Part shown: positions 28,100 through 36,968 of the stretch, piece by piece
How positions within the stretch are numbered: position 1 is the first letter of the stretch
Layout: every line of letters begins with the position of its first letter
Assembly: GCF_020514115.1 (NCBI RefSeq)
Contig: NZ_VTKZ01000004.1
Location: 62,001-126,000, forward strand
Length of the DNA: 64,000 nt
Reading direction: 5' to 3'
From: Synechococcus sp. MU1642
GTDB lineage: Bacteria > Cyanobacteriota > Cyanobacteriia > PCC-6307 > Cyanobiaceae
The notes under the pieces: generated by a model
Told to the model about the DNA's origin: nothing
Database searches by the model: none
The model's input: the letters and a program-made list of their open reading frames with translations, nothing else
Program-made: the position numbers and the translations under genes

Positions 28100-28770
28100 C
28101 CACACCGGATGCTCGCCTCGATCTGCAGCGCCGCCAGCGCCTTGGCATGGTCGAGGCCGTTTGGGGGGAACACAAGACAGCCGATCAGATCATCGACATC
28201 CTTGAGAGCTTTTCCGCAGCAGGGGAACTGGGTCTGGTGACCCGGGTGGCTCCCGAAAAGGCTGCACGGGTGTGTGAGGCGTTGCCGGCGGTGGAGCTGC
28301 ATGCCGTCGCTCGCTGTCTCACCCTGGGTGCACTTCCTCCTGTGCCTGCGCCACCGGCTGAGGTGGCGGTGCTAAGTGGAGGCAGCAGTGATCGCACGGT
28401 GGTGGCGGAGATCAGCTTGGCGCTGCGTTGCCATGGCATCGGCGTGGATCCTGTGATGGATGTGGGGGTGGCTGGATTGCACCGCTTGCTGGATCAACTG
28501 CCCCGTCTGCAGACGGCGCGGATTCTGATCACCTGCGCGGGAATGGAGGGTGCGTTGCCGACGGTGCTGGCTGGACTGGTGCCGCAACCCGTGATCGGCG
28601 TCCCGGTTTCGGTTGGCTATGGAATCAGTGCGGGGGGACGAGCTGCTTTGGAAGGAATGCTTGCCAGCTGTGCTCCAGGCCTGACTGTGGTGAATATCGA
28701 CAACGGCTATGGCGCAGCCATGGCTGCATTACGGATGCTCAGGGGCTGTGCCACGGACGCTTCAAGCTGA
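28096..28770 (+). CDS. larB: nickel-pincer cofactor biosynthesis protein LarB
   Basis: A 224-residue protein with a PurE-like C-terminal domain that carboxylates and hydrolyses nicotinate adenine dinucleotide for the nickel-pincer nucleotide. Motifs are VLSGGSSDRTVVAEI, MDVGVAGLHRL, CAGMEGALPTVLAGL, PVIGVPVSVGYG and NIDNGYGAA. LarC and LarE are not in the window. Confidence 0.87.
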   Translation: MTTPDARLDLQRRQRLGMVEAVWGEHKTADQIIDILESFSAAGELGLVTRVAPEKAARVCEALPAVELHAVARCLTLGALPPVPAPPAEVAVLSGGSSDRTVVAEISLALRCHGIGVDPVMDVGVAGLHRLLDQLPRLQTARILITCAGMEGALPTVLAGLVPQPVIGVPVSVGYGISAGGRAALEGMLASCAPGLTVVNIDNGYGAAMAALRMLRGCATDASS

Positions 28771-28774
28771 GGCT

Positions 28775-28912
28775 TCAAGCCGCAGCGGAAGGATCGATCT
28801 GGCCGAGACGCTGCAGCTCAGCGCTGTTGTGATCGCACTCCACCTGCTGAAGCGCGTGCACAAGAGCATCAAGGTCAGCCCTTGCCAGCTCACCGTCCTG
28901 TTGCCAATGCAT
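28775..28912 (-). CDS. candidate 45-residue protein
   Basis: A minus-strand frame with ATG at 28912. The peptide is acidic and helical (GELARADLDALVHALQQVEC) with codon use like core genes. An in-frame TTG 8 codons upstream is an alternative start. It converges on larB. No family recognised; the short length makes this tentative. Confidence 0.4.
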   Translation of the reverse strand: MHWQQDGELARADLDALVHALQQVECDHNSAELQRLGQIDPSAAA

Positions 28913-29031
28913 GGAGCGGGGATCGGGAGCCAACGCTGTAGGTAAAAAATCTAATCAAATCAATTTAGACCTGATAGCTGGGGAGAAATACTCAGAAAAC
29001 CTGTAGATGAGCCATGAGGGGATTTAGCTTC

Positions 29032-29985
29032 TCAGAGGTGTTGGAGGTTGGGGTAAGCCGTCACAAGGTCGTTGGCGCTCAGCACATCTCCACGGCCTTC
29101 CGGTTGCCAGATCACTTCCAGGGCCATGAGTTCACTGGAGGCTGTGGAACCAAGAATGCGCAGGGTCTGGCGCAGATCTTCTCCGGTGTCAGCCCCTGCG
29201 AGCTTCGCCGATGCCGTGGAGGCCACCAGCAAAGTTACAACGATGAATTCGTTGGTGGCATCAGCGTCTCCAGAGCTGCTGCTCGTGTCCGTCGTCCGTT
29301 GCCCGCCGACGTTGCTGGTGAGCTCAGCGTCCAGCTTGCTGCGCTCGTTCATCGAGAGGCGATTGAACGTCGATTCAGCTGAACTGAAGGGAACACTGCC
29401 GCTCTCGGCATTGGCGTAAACCCAGAGGTCCGGTTGGCGCAGCAGGGCCAGGGTTGTCTCCTGCAGCAGCCTTTGCAGACCAGCAGAACTGCTGGTGTCG
29501 GACGAGGAGGCCAAAGAGCGCAGATCCTCCTGCAGGGATTTGGCACTGGCCAGCAGCCCCACCTGCACCTGAATCATGTTCACGTTGCGCGGCATGGCTG
29601 GTGCAGCAGCGCCACCACCGATTGCTGGGGCAGTGCCGCCCCGGACGGCGTTGACCAGAACACCCGCGATGGCCATCAGGATCAGCAGCCCGAACAGACC
29701 ACCACCACCGAAGCCGAAGATTGGAATGAGGAAGGGGAAGCCCATTCCGCCGCCGCGGTAGCCACCCCCGCGGTATCCGCCGCGGTATCCGCCGCCGTAG
29801 CTGCCACCGGATCGCGGCATCGAAGGAGCGCGGAAGCTGCCCCCTCCCATGCGCCCCCCGCGGGCGGCATCAGCCGGCTGTGCCTGGAACAAGCAGAGCC
29901 CCACAATCACCAGCGGCAAAAGTAGTGATGCGAGCAGTCGTTGGGGTCGTTTCAACAGTCGGGGGGTGGCCAAAGCAGCGACCAC
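29032..29985 (-). CDS. DUF1517 membrane protein
   Basis: A 317-residue protein. It has a signal or anchor segment (residues 16-40), a Gly/Arg/Tyr-rich linker of YRGG repeats, a second hydrophobic segment (LIPIFGFGGGGLFGLLILMAIAGVLV) and a C-terminal DUF1517 domain (QVQVGLLASAKSLQEDL). Chloroplast and cyanobacterial homologues are membrane proteins of unknown role. Confidence 0.87.
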   Translation of the reverse strand: MVAALATPRLLKRPQRLLASLLLPLVIVGLCLFQAQPADAARGGRMGGGSFRAPSMPRSGGSYGGGYRGGYRGGGYRGGGMGFPFLIPIFGFGGGGLFGLLILMAIAGVLVNAVRGGTAPAIGGGAAAPAMPRNVNMIQVQVGLLASAKSLQEDLRSLASSSDTSSSAGLQRLLQETTLALLRQPDLWVYANAESGSVPFSSAESTFNRLSMNERSKLDAELTSNVGGQRTTDTSSSSGDADATNEFIVVTLLVASTASAKLAGADTGEDLRQTLRILGSTASSELMALEVIWQPEGRGDVLSANDLVTAYPNLQHL

Positions 29986-30003
29986 AGCATCAGTTAGGCG
30001 ACT

Positions 30004-30222
30004 CTAGGAACCACCACCAACGATGGTGACGATCTCAAGGCTGTCGTCATCCTTCACCACGATGTTGTTCCAACGGCTGCGGGGTGCGATCACCCCGTTG
30101 TGCTCGGCGACCACTAGCTGGGGGTTGTTGGCCAGCAGGGCAACAACGGCCGCCAGGCTGGCGGGGGTCGGTGCTGGATCCAGCACGCGGGTTTCACCGT
30201 TGACCATCAGGGTGAGAGGCAT
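30004..30222 (-). CDS. thiS: sulfur carrier protein ThiS
   Basis: A 72-residue ubiquitin-like carrier that supplies sulfur for the thiazole of thiamine. The beta-grasp pattern is clear (MPLTLMVNGETR...DSLEIVTIVGGG). The chain ends GGGS, with a Ser after the diglycine that is normally C-terminal and adenylated. It follows thiE by 3 bases, so the two form a thiamine operon. Confidence 0.9.
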   Translation of the reverse strand: MPLTLMVNGETRVLDPAPTPASLAAVVALLANNPQLVVAEHNGVIAPRSRWNNIVVKDDDSLEIVTIVGGGS

Positions 30223-30225
30223 GGC

Positions 30226-31284
30226 TCAGAACGTGGCGTGGTCCAGCTGCTGGAGCAGTTGCCGCGAGGCCTGCCCGCTGTCATCTGCGTGCATGATCGC
30301 GCCGATCACCGCCGCACGTTGGCCGCCGGCCGAAAGCAGTGCCGGCAGGTTGGCTGTTGTGATTCCACCGATGGCAAAGACGGGGCGTTGGCTGATCGCA
30401 GTGGCCTGCGCCAAGAGCTCCACACCAACAGGGTTCCGCTCGGGTTTGACTGCTGTGGAGTGGATCGGGCCGAAGCCGAGGTAGTCGATCGGATCCTGCT
30501 GAGCCTGATGAACCTGCTCGATGCTGTGGGTGCTGCGGCCCAGCAGACGATCGGTACCCAACAAATCGCGGGCCACCTCACTGGGCATGTCCTCCTGGCC
30601 CAGGTGCACCCCATCCGCATCGACCGCCAGGGCCAAGTCCACACGGTCATTTATGAACAACAGAGCCCCGAAGCGGTTGCAGAGCTGCCTGAGCTGCTGG
30701 GCCTCCTGCAGACGTTCGCGGTCGTGTCCCGCTTTGCAGCGGTACTGCACCATGCCCACGCCGTTTTGCAGGGCGGCGTGCACCCGATCGCTCAGGTCAT
30801 TGCAGGGCGTTGTGATCAGGCAAAGGCGACAGTCCTGAAGCTTGTTGCGTCGCCTTGCTCCCAGGGTGGCGTTGAGGCAGGTCACCTCCAGGTCGTAAAG
30901 GCCGTAGCGGATCGCAGCGGCTTCAGCAGCTAGGGCGGGATCGATGTTGCGGCCGTACTCCTCCAGCACCCGCAGCGCTTCCTGCACCCGGGCGCAGTTG
31001 GCCGCTACCACGTGGTCGGGGCTGTGGCGATCCAGTTGGGCTGGATGCTCCAGTCCGGCGCCGGTGTCAGTGCTGGTGGAGCGGGCCTGCTTGTAGCTGT
31101 CGTGGTGGAGCCGTCCGAGCCGTTGACGCCAATCCTTGAGGCGCACCACCAGATCCTGTTGCTCCAGCCCGAAGCGGCACCAGTCCTCAACAACCCTCAA
31201 ACCTTCCCGGGCACGGTCGAGGTTGGCGTCGATCAGGCGTGCCACCCGTGAATCCAGGGATGTCTCGCTTGGGGTTGGATTCAT
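30226..31284 (-). CDS. thiE: thiamine-phosphate synthase, cyanobacterial two-domain type
   Basis: A 352-residue protein with ATG at 31284 (MNPTPSETSLD). The first 130 residues are a helical domain of unknown role found in cyanobacterial ThiE (DANLDRAREGLRVVEDW). The rest is the TIM-barrel enzyme that joins hydroxymethylpyrimidine-PP and thiazole-P (MVQYRCKAG, LFINDRVDLALAVDADGVHLGQEDMP, GPIHST, FAIGGIT). It is co-directional with thiS and divergent from a 39-residue membrane protein gene. Confidence 0.94.
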   Translation of the reverse strand: MNPTPSETSLDSRVARLIDANLDRAREGLRVVEDWCRFGLEQQDLVVRLKDWRQRLGRLHHDSYKQARSTSTDTGAGLEHPAQLDRHSPDHVVAANCARVQEALRVLEEYGRNIDPALAAEAAAIRYGLYDLEVTCLNATLGARRRNKLQDCRLCLITTPCNDLSDRVHAALQNGVGMVQYRCKAGHDRERLQEAQQLRQLCNRFGALLFINDRVDLALAVDADGVHLGQEDMPSEVARDLLGTDRLLGRSTHSIEQVHQAQQDPIDYLGFGPIHSTAVKPERNPVGVELLAQATAISQRPVFAIGGITTANLPALLSAGGQRAAVIGAIMHADDSGQASRQLLQQLDHATF

Positions 31285-31317
31285 GGCACCCTGTGGGCAA
31301 CGGTTTCTGCGTTGGTC

Positions 31318-31437
31318 ATGGAGAACGGTGGTTCTGAGAGCACCATGCACGTTCTGGTTTGGGGAATCGTTCTTCTCGGCGGCATCGGCGTGTTCATCGT
31401 TTGGGGCCTGGTGAATGCCTATCCGACCGTGGCCTGA
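31318..31437 (+). CDS. 39-residue single-span membrane protein
   Basis: ATG 31318 to TGA 31437. The peptide has one strongly hydrophobic helix (VLVWGIVLLGGIGVFIVWG) after a short polar N-terminus. An in-frame ATG at 31345 would give 30 residues. The size and topology are like small photosynthetic-complex subunits, but I cannot match it to a known one. It is divergent from thiE, and its end overlaps the ribF stop by 19 bases. Confidence 0.6.
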   Translation: MENGGSESTMHVLVWGIVLLGGIGVFIVWGLVNAYPTVA

Positions 31438-32360
31438 GAGCCGGTCTGAAGGATCTCGCGGGCTTGAGCTGCGTCGTGGCCGATCTGGCTGCTGAGCTCC
31501 TCGAGACCACTGAATTTGGTCTGGCCGCGCAGGCGCTGCACAGGCTCGACGCCCAAGTGCCGGCCCTCCAGCTCCAGGCTCTGATCCAGCAGGTGCACCT
31601 CAACTGCCGAGGGCGATGTGGGATCGATTGTGGGTTGGGGGCCGAGGTTCATCACGGCCGGGAGGCGATCACCCTCCCCATCCAGTTGGGCCCAGGCGGC
31701 GTAGACGCCAAGTCCTGGCAATGCCTTGCGCCCATCCACCTGGAGATTGGCGGTGGGCCAGCCCAGTTCACGCCCCAGGCCTCGGCCCCGAACCACCCGT
31801 CCCTGAAAGCGGTAGGCCCGGCCCAGCAAGGCTTTGGCGGTGGTTAGGTCGGCCTGGTCGAGGGCCGCGCGGATTCTGCTGCTGCTCATCCGGCCCTCTT
31901 GGTCTTCAACGATCGGCACCACCTTCACCTCAACGCCGTTCCGAGCCGCAAGCCGTTCCAGCATCTCTGCGTCACCGCGCCGCTGATGACCGAAGCGGAA
32001 GTTGGTGCCCACGGCAATGCGCCTGGCCTGAAGTGTGTTCAGCAGCACGCTGGTGACGAAGTCTTCCGCACTCAGCTGAGCGAGCTCGCGCGTGAAGGGC
32101 ACCAGCACGAGCTGCTGGATCCCCAGGGGTTCCAGCAGGGCGAGTTTTTCGCTAGGTAGATCCAGCCTGAGGCGTGCTTCGCCGAACAGCACCTCACGGG
32201 GATGGGGCCAGAAGCTCACCACCGAGGCAATGGCCTCATCCGGGCTGCCCTGGATGGCCTCGGCGATCACGCTGCGATGGCCGGCGTGCAAGCCGTCGAA
32301 ACTCCCCAGCGCCAGGGCAGTGGGCCGACGGGCTTCCTCTGGAGAACAGAGCGGGATCAA
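31419..32360 (-). CDS. ribF: bifunctional riboflavin kinase / FAD synthetase
   Basis: About 313 residues from TTG 32360 (next to IPLCSPEEARRPTALAL). The N-terminal adenylyltransferase domain has ALGSFDGLHAGH, RFGHQRRGD and the SSSRIRAAL-type motif. The C-terminal kinase domain carries RGLGRELGWPTANLQV. A GTG at 32408 is an alternative start. The open frame continues to 32918, but that part lies antisense to the DUF3611 gene and is not homologous. Confidence 0.92.
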   Translation of the reverse strand: MIPLCSPEEARRPTALALGSFDGLHAGHRSVIAEAIQGSPDEAIASVVSFWPHPREVLFGEARLRLDLPSEKLALLEPLGIQQLVLVPFTRELAQLSAEDFVTSVLLNTLQARRIAVGTNFRFGHQRRGDAEMLERLAARNGVEVKVVPIVEDQEGRMSSSRIRAALDQADLTTAKALLGRAYRFQGRVVRGRGLGRELGWPTANLQVDGRKALPGLGVYAAWAQLDGEGDRLPAVMNLGPQPTIDPTSPSAVEVHLLDQSLELEGRHLGVEPVQRLRGQTKFSGLEELSSQIGHDAAQAREILQTGSQATVG

Positions 32361-32414
32361 AGAGGTGCAGAAGGTGCGCTTTGGTGGCAAGTTTGAACGA
32401 CAGAGCACCAGGGC

Positions 32415-32975
32415 ATGCCAGACCGCCTCGATTTCCAGAAGTTGTCGTTCGGCGTGCGTCGGATGGGATGGATCCGCTTCTGGATCCAGGTGGTCCTCGG
32501 CATCGTTGTGGTGGGCGTTCTGCTGTTCAACAACATCGGCGGCAGCCTGGCCCGCAATTCCGAACGTGCCGTGGGCCTGGGACCTGGCCTGTCGCTTACC
32601 TCCCTGGCCTTTCTTGTACTGCTGTTCAGCCTCTGGCAGGGCTGGCTGATCGTCCGTACCGGTCGGGCGATCGATAGTGGGGCCCGTCCCAGTCGGGGAG
32701 AGGTGGCGCGGCTGATCAAACGGGGGCTGTTGGCGGATCTCCTGGGTCTCACCTTTGCCACCATCGGCTATCAGGCCCTCGCCGGCAGCCTGTTCGTGCA
32801 GGCCTCCATGCAGACTCCAGGCATTGCCATCGGCGGCCGCGGCATGGCCGACAACCTGGCGATCACCTCCCTGGAAATGCTGTCCGTGCTCAGCAACACC
32901 CAGGTACTGTTCGCTCACCTGATCGGAGTGTTGTTCTCCCTTTGGTTGTTGCAGCGGGTTTACCGCACCAGTTGA
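32415..32975 (+). CDS. DUF3611 membrane protein (Tic21/PIC1-like)
   Basis: A 186-residue protein with four membrane helices ([70 protein letters not shown]). The family includes chloroplast Tic21/PIC1, linked to protein import or iron permeation; the cyanobacterial function is unsettled. It is divergent from ribF and overlaps the tail of surE. Confidence 0.8.
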   Translation: MPDRLDFQKLSFGVRRMGWIRFWIQVVLGIVVVGVLLFNNIGGSLARNSERAVGLGPGLSLTSLAFLVLLFSLWQGWLIVRTGRAIDSGARPSRGEVARLIKRGLLADLLGLTFATIGYQALAGSLFVQASMQTPGIAIGGRGMADNLAITSLEMLSVLSNTQVLFAHLIGVLFSLWLLQRVYRTS

Positions 32976-33769
32976 TCCTTGAGCTTGAGCTGCGGAAGTC
33001 CGCCGAGGGGCCCCCTCCAGAACAGGTCGGGCTGGATCGGCGTGAGTGAGGGTGAATTGGCATGAATCTGTGCCACATCACTGGGCCAATCCCGGGGGCC
33101 TTCTCCGGCTGATTCGAGATCCTGCACGGCTTCTCCGGCCAGCCAGTAGTAAGCGCGGCCGCGGGGGTCTTCCCGACGGCTGAATTGCTCGTCGTATCTC
33201 CTGATCGAGAGACGGGTCCAGCGCAGTGCTCCCATCTCCTCCCGGGCACAGGGGGGGATGTTGAGGTTGAGCAACAGGTTGTCGGGCCACTGGTCTGCGA
33301 TGGCTTGTTCACTCACCTCCAGAGCAAGGTCGGCAGCCGCCTGGAACTGACGCCACTGGAAGCAGGCGCTGCTCACAGCCAGGGAACGAATGCCCTCAAG
33401 GGTGCCTTCCATCGCTGCGGCAACGGTGCCCGAGCAGAACACGTCTGTTCCCAGGTTGGGGCCGTGATTGATACCGGAGAGCACCAGGTCCGGCTTCTCT
33501 TTCACCAGTTCGAACAGGGCCAGCTTCATGCAGTCGGCGGGGGTGCCGCTGCAGGCCCAGGCGGTGACCCCTGGGGCGAACAATTCGTCGGCCCGCTCGG
33601 CACGGATGGGGGTCTGCAGGGTGAGGCCATGACCAGTGGCAGACCGTTCCTGATCTGGGCAGACCACCGTCACCTGATGGCCGCGAGCTGAAGCTGCGGC
33701 GGCCAGGGTTCGGATGCCGTCCGCAAAGACCCCATCGTCATTGCTGATCAGGATCCGCAGCGGGGCCAT
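32960..33769 (-). CDS. surE: 5'/3'-nucleotidase SurE
   Basis: A 269-residue metal-dependent nucleotidase and survival protein. The acidic metal site is [14 protein letters not shown], followed by [20 protein letters not shown] and [19 protein letters not shown]. Its 3' end overlaps the convergent DUF3611 gene by 16 bases. It is divergent from pheS. Confidence 0.95.
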   Translation of the reverse strand: MAPLRILISNDDGVFADGIRTLAAAASARGHQVTVVCPDQERSATGHGLTLQTPIRAERADELFAPGVTAWACSGTPADCMKLALFELVKEKPDLVLSGINHGPNLGTDVFCSGTVAAAMEGTLEGIRSLAVSSACFQWRQFQAAADLALEVSEQAIADQWPDNLLLNLNIPPCAREEMGALRWTRLSIRRYDEQFSRREDPRGRAYYWLAGEAVQDLESAGEGPRDWPSDVAQIHANSPSLTPIQPDLFWRGPLGGLPQLKLKDQLVR

Positions 33770-33840
33770 GGGGTCATTCGCACTGAGGTGAACCTAAGCG
33801 GCTTGGCTGCTTACAGTCGGCAGCTGTCTGTTTCATCCCT

Positions 33841-34848
33841 GTGAGCGCACCGGTCACCCTGCAGCAGCTCACCGATCAACTCGATGCCCTCGAGCAGCAG
33901 GCCGCGGCTGAGATCGCCGAGGCAGCCGATGCCGCTGCGCTCGAGCAACTGCGGGTCGGGCTGCTGGGCAAGAAGGGCCGCATCTCCGGTGTGCTCGGGG
34001 CCATGGGCAAGTTGCCCGGTCAGGAGCGTCCTCTGGTGGGCCAGCGCGCCAATGTGCTGAAAACACAAGTGCAGTCGCTGCTGGGAGAGCGGCTACAGGC
34101 CGTGAAGCAGGCGGCCATGGCAGAGCGCATTGCCAAGGAAAGTCTCGATGTCACCGCTCCGGCTACTGGGGTGCCGATGGGGCATCGCCATCCCCTGGTC
34201 ACCACTACAGAAGAGATCGTCGATCTGTTCCTGGGCCTCGGCTACAGCGTGGCCGAGGGGCCTGAAGTGGAGCGGGACCACTACAACTTCACCGCCTTGA
34301 ACATTCCCGAGGACCATCCGGCCCGGGACATGCAGGACACCTTCTATCTCGGGGGTGACCTGCTGATGCGGACCCACACTTCGCCGGTGCAGATCCGTCA
34401 CTTGGAAGACAACCCTCCGCCGGTGCGGATCGTGGCTCCCGGTCGGGTTTATCGCCGCGACGCCGCCGATGCCACCCATTCGCCGGTGTTCCACCAGGTG
34501 GAGGTGCTGGCCATTGATGAGGGACTCGATTTCAGCCACCTGCGCGGCACGGTGATGGCCTTCCTCAAGGCCTTCTTCGGCGACCTGCCGGTGCGCTTCC
34601 GGGCCAGTTATTTCCCCTTCACCGAGCCTTCCGCCGAGGTGGATGTGCAGTGGCGCGGCCGCTGGCTTGAGGTGATGGGCTGCGGAATGGTGGATCCCGC
34701 CGTGTTGGAAGGGCTGGGCCTCGATCCGGAGCGCTACAGCGGTTTCGCCGCGGGCCTGGGGGTGGAGCGCTTCTGCATGGTGCGCCATGGCATAGACGAC
34801 ATCCGCCGTCTGTACACCAGCGATCTGCGCTTCCTCGAGCAGTTCTGA
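33841..34848 (+). CDS. pheS: phenylalanyl-tRNA synthetase alpha subunit
   Basis: A 335-residue class II synthetase subunit starting at GTG 33841. An N-terminal coiled coil is followed by the catalytic domain with [26 protein letters not shown], motif 2 ([20 protein letters not shown]) and motif 3 ([18 protein letters not shown]). The beta subunit gene is not nearby. Confidence 0.96.
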   Translation: MSAPVTLQQLTDQLDALEQQAAAEIAEAADAAALEQLRVGLLGKKGRISGVLGAMGKLPGQERPLVGQRANVLKTQVQSLLGERLQAVKQAAMAERIAKESLDVTAPATGVPMGHRHPLVTTTEEIVDLFLGLGYSVAEGPEVERDHYNFTALNIPEDHPARDMQDTFYLGGDLLMRTHTSPVQIRHLEDNPPPVRIVAPGRVYRRDAADATHSPVFHQVEVLAIDEGLDFSHLRGTVMAFLKAFFGDLPVRFRASYFPFTEPSAEVDVQWRGRWLEVMGCGMVDPAVLEGLGLDPERYSGFAAGLGVERFCMVRHGIDDIRRLYTSDLRFLEQF

Positions 34849-34928
34849 TCGGGAACCTTCGTTACTGAGCGGCGTTCAGTTCTCGCGCGTCCCATAGGCT
34901 GAGGCTGACCTCTACCCGTCGTTGATCA

Positions 34929-35837
34929 GTGCCCCGGATTGGACTGATCGTCAATGACGGCAAGCCGCTGGCGGTGCAGACGGCGGACACGATTCAGCAG
35001 CGTCTGGAGGCAGCCGGCCATGCCGTGGAGCGGGCCAGCAGCTCCGGGGGCATGGTGGGCTTTGCCAACCCTGATCAGCACCTGAGGCTGCGGGGCTACA
35101 GCGCCTGTGTGCCCAAGGGCTTTGATCAATCGATGGTGCTGGCCATCGTGTTGGGGGGTGACGGCACGGTGCTCTCCGCCGCGCGGCAGACCGCCCCCGT
35201 GGGGATTCCGATTCTCACGATCAATACCGGTCATCTGGGATTCCTGGCCGAGGCCTATCTCGAGGATCTGGACCGGGCCCTCGATGTGGTGCTCACCCAG
35301 CAATGGACGATCGAGGAACGCAGCAACCTTGTGGTGAGCGTGATGCGGGGCGATCAGCGCCGCTGGGAGGCGTTGTCCCTCAACGAGATGGCCCTGCACC
35401 GTGAGCCGCTCACGAGCATGTGTCACTTCGAGATCGCCATCGGCCGCCATGCCCCGGTGGACATCGCTGCCGATGGTGTGATCCTCTCCACGCCGACGGG
35501 ATCAACGGCCTATGCCCTCAGCTCCGGTGGGCCAGTGATCACGCCGGATTGTCCGGTGCTGCAACTCACCCCGATCGCACCCCATTCCTTGGCCTCCCGC
35601 GCCTTGGTGTTCAGTGACCGTGAGCCCGTCACGGTGTTTCCCGCCACTCCAGAGCGCCTGATGATGGTGGTGGACGGCAGTGCTGGTTGCTATGTCTGGC
35701 CGGAAGATCGGGTGCTAATCCGTCGCAGCGATCACCCAGTGCGCTTTGTGCGCCTCGCCGACCACGAGTTTTTCCAGGTGCTTCGCAACAAGCTCGGATG
35801 GGGTCTGCCCCACATCGCCAAGCCCGAGCGGGAATGA
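34929..35837 (+). CDS. nadK: NAD kinase
   Basis: A 302-residue enzyme making NADP from NAD. Motifs are [31 protein letters not shown] and [15 protein letters not shown]. The start is GTG 34929. Its TGA overlaps the ATG of the response regulator gene, implying coupled translation. Confidence 0.95.
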   Translation: MPRIGLIVNDGKPLAVQTADTIQQRLEAAGHAVERASSSGGMVGFANPDQHLRLRGYSACVPKGFDQSMVLAIVLGGDGTVLSAARQTAPVGIPILTINTGHLGFLAEAYLEDLDRALDVVLTQQWTIEERSNLVVSVMRGDQRRWEALSLNEMALHREPLTSMCHFEIAIGRHAPVDIAADGVILSTPTGSTAYALSSGGPVITPDCPVLQLTPIAPHSLASRALVFSDREPVTVFPATPERLMMVVDGSAGCYVWPEDRVLIRRSDHPVRFVRLADHEFFQVLRNKLGWGLPHIAKPERE

Positions 35838-36511
35838 ACGCTGATCCCCTGTTGCTGTTGGCAGGTCCTGCGGCTGTGTCCCTGGCGCCCCGACTGGCCG
35901 CATCGGGCTACGCCACCCTCGATTGGCTTAGTGCAGGTCCCTCGGCCCATGCCCCTGAACCGGGTGAATCGCCTGTGGCTGCTGTGCTGGCGGCCGATCA
36001 GTCCGCATTGATTCAAGACCTGCGCAGCCGTTTCGGAGGTATGCCGATCCTGTTGGACCTGGAACGGGACAGCGTTGAGGCCCGCGCCGCCTGCCTGGGA
36101 ACCGGCGCCGACGATTTCTGGCTCTCGGAGATCGGGCCCAGCGACCTGTTGTTGCGTTTGCGCTTGCACCGCACGATTCAACAGCGGTCAGGTCAGCGAC
36201 CGGCGCTGCTACAGCTCGACGATCTCAGAGTCGATCCCACCACCCGAACGGTGCAGCGGGGAGAACGTGTGGTGGCTTTGACAGCTCGGGAATTCATGCT
36301 GTTGCAGGTGCTGTTGCGGCGGCGGGGCCAGGTGTTGAGCCGCGAGATGTTGCTTCAGGAGGTGTGGCAGGGGGAGAGCTCCAGCAGCAATGTTGTTGAG
36401 GTGTATGTGCGCTACTTGCGTCAGAAGCTGGAGGCCGGTGGTGAGCGCCGTTTGCTCCACACCGTGCGCGGTCGGGGTTACTGCCTCGGCCAATTGATGC
36501 CGGAGGTTTGA
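35834..36511 (+). CDS. OmpR/PhoB-type response regulator with degenerate receiver domain
   Basis: A 225-residue protein. Residues 130-225 are a standard winged-helix DNA-binding domain ([47 protein letters not shown]). The N-terminal receiver is atypical: the acidic pair normally after strand 1 is replaced by LLAGPAA, and the phosphoacceptor Asp position is unclear (VLAADQ). It is likely a phosphorylation-independent or pseudo-receiver regulator. It is coupled to nadK by an ATGA overlap. Confidence 0.85.
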   Translation: MNADPLLLLAGPAAVSLAPRLAASGYATLDWLSAGPSAHAPEPGESPVAAVLAADQSALIQDLRSRFGGMPILLDLERDSVEARAACLGTGADDFWLSEIGPSDLLLRLRLHRTIQQRSGQRPALLQLDDLRVDPTTRTVQRGERVVALTAREFMLLQVLLRRRGQVLSREMLLQEVWQGESSSSNVVEVYVRYLRQKLEAGGERRLLHTVRGRGYCLGQLMPEV

Positions 36512-36961
36512 GTGGCTATGGATGCTCTGCCCCCTGAGCCGCCTCCGCAGTGGCTCTCAGTTGCTGCCCGCTGGTGTGTGGACCAGCAGCGTTGCATTGA
36601 TCTCGAGGTAGCCCGCACTCCGGAGCAGCAGCGGCTGGGGTTGATGCAGCGGCCGGCCCTGTCGCCCTTGCGCGGGATGTGGTTTCCCTTCTCCACCCCG
36701 CAGCCGCAGCGCTTCTGGATGTTCAACACCCTCGCTCCTCTGGACATGATCTTTGTGCGCGATGGGCGGGTGCTCGATTTGGTGCGTGCCGTTCCAACCT
36801 GCGCTGCGCTGCCCTGTCGCTCCTACGCCGCCGATGCGGATGGCAATGGGCGGGCTGATTTCGTTGATGCAGTGATTGAAATCGGTGCCGGGGAGGCGGA
36901 GCGTCTTGGGATTGACATCGGCGATCCGGTTCGAATTGCTCCGCTCACGCCTTCGGAGTGA
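36512..36961 (+). CDS. DUF192 protein
   Basis: A 149-residue protein with GTG start at 36512. The DUF192 pattern is clear (ARTPEQQRLGLMQRPAL, GMWFPFSTPQPQRFWMFNTLAPLDMIFV, VIEIGAGEAERLGI). No signal peptide is obvious. The function is unknown. It begins one base after the response regulator stop and converges on cobL. Confidence 0.85.
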   Translation: MAMDALPPEPPPQWLSVAARWCVDQQRCIDLEVARTPEQQRLGLMQRPALSPLRGMWFPFSTPQPQRFWMFNTLAPLDMIFVRDGRVLDLVRAVPTCAALPCRSYAADADGNGRADFVDAVIEIGAGEAERLGIDIGDPVRIAPLTPSE

Positions 36962-36968
36962 AGCCGCC

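Noticed and set aside
32361-32918. N-terminal extension of ribF
   Set aside because: The open frame runs antisense to the DUF3611 gene and has no homology; RibF begins near IPLCSPEEARRP.
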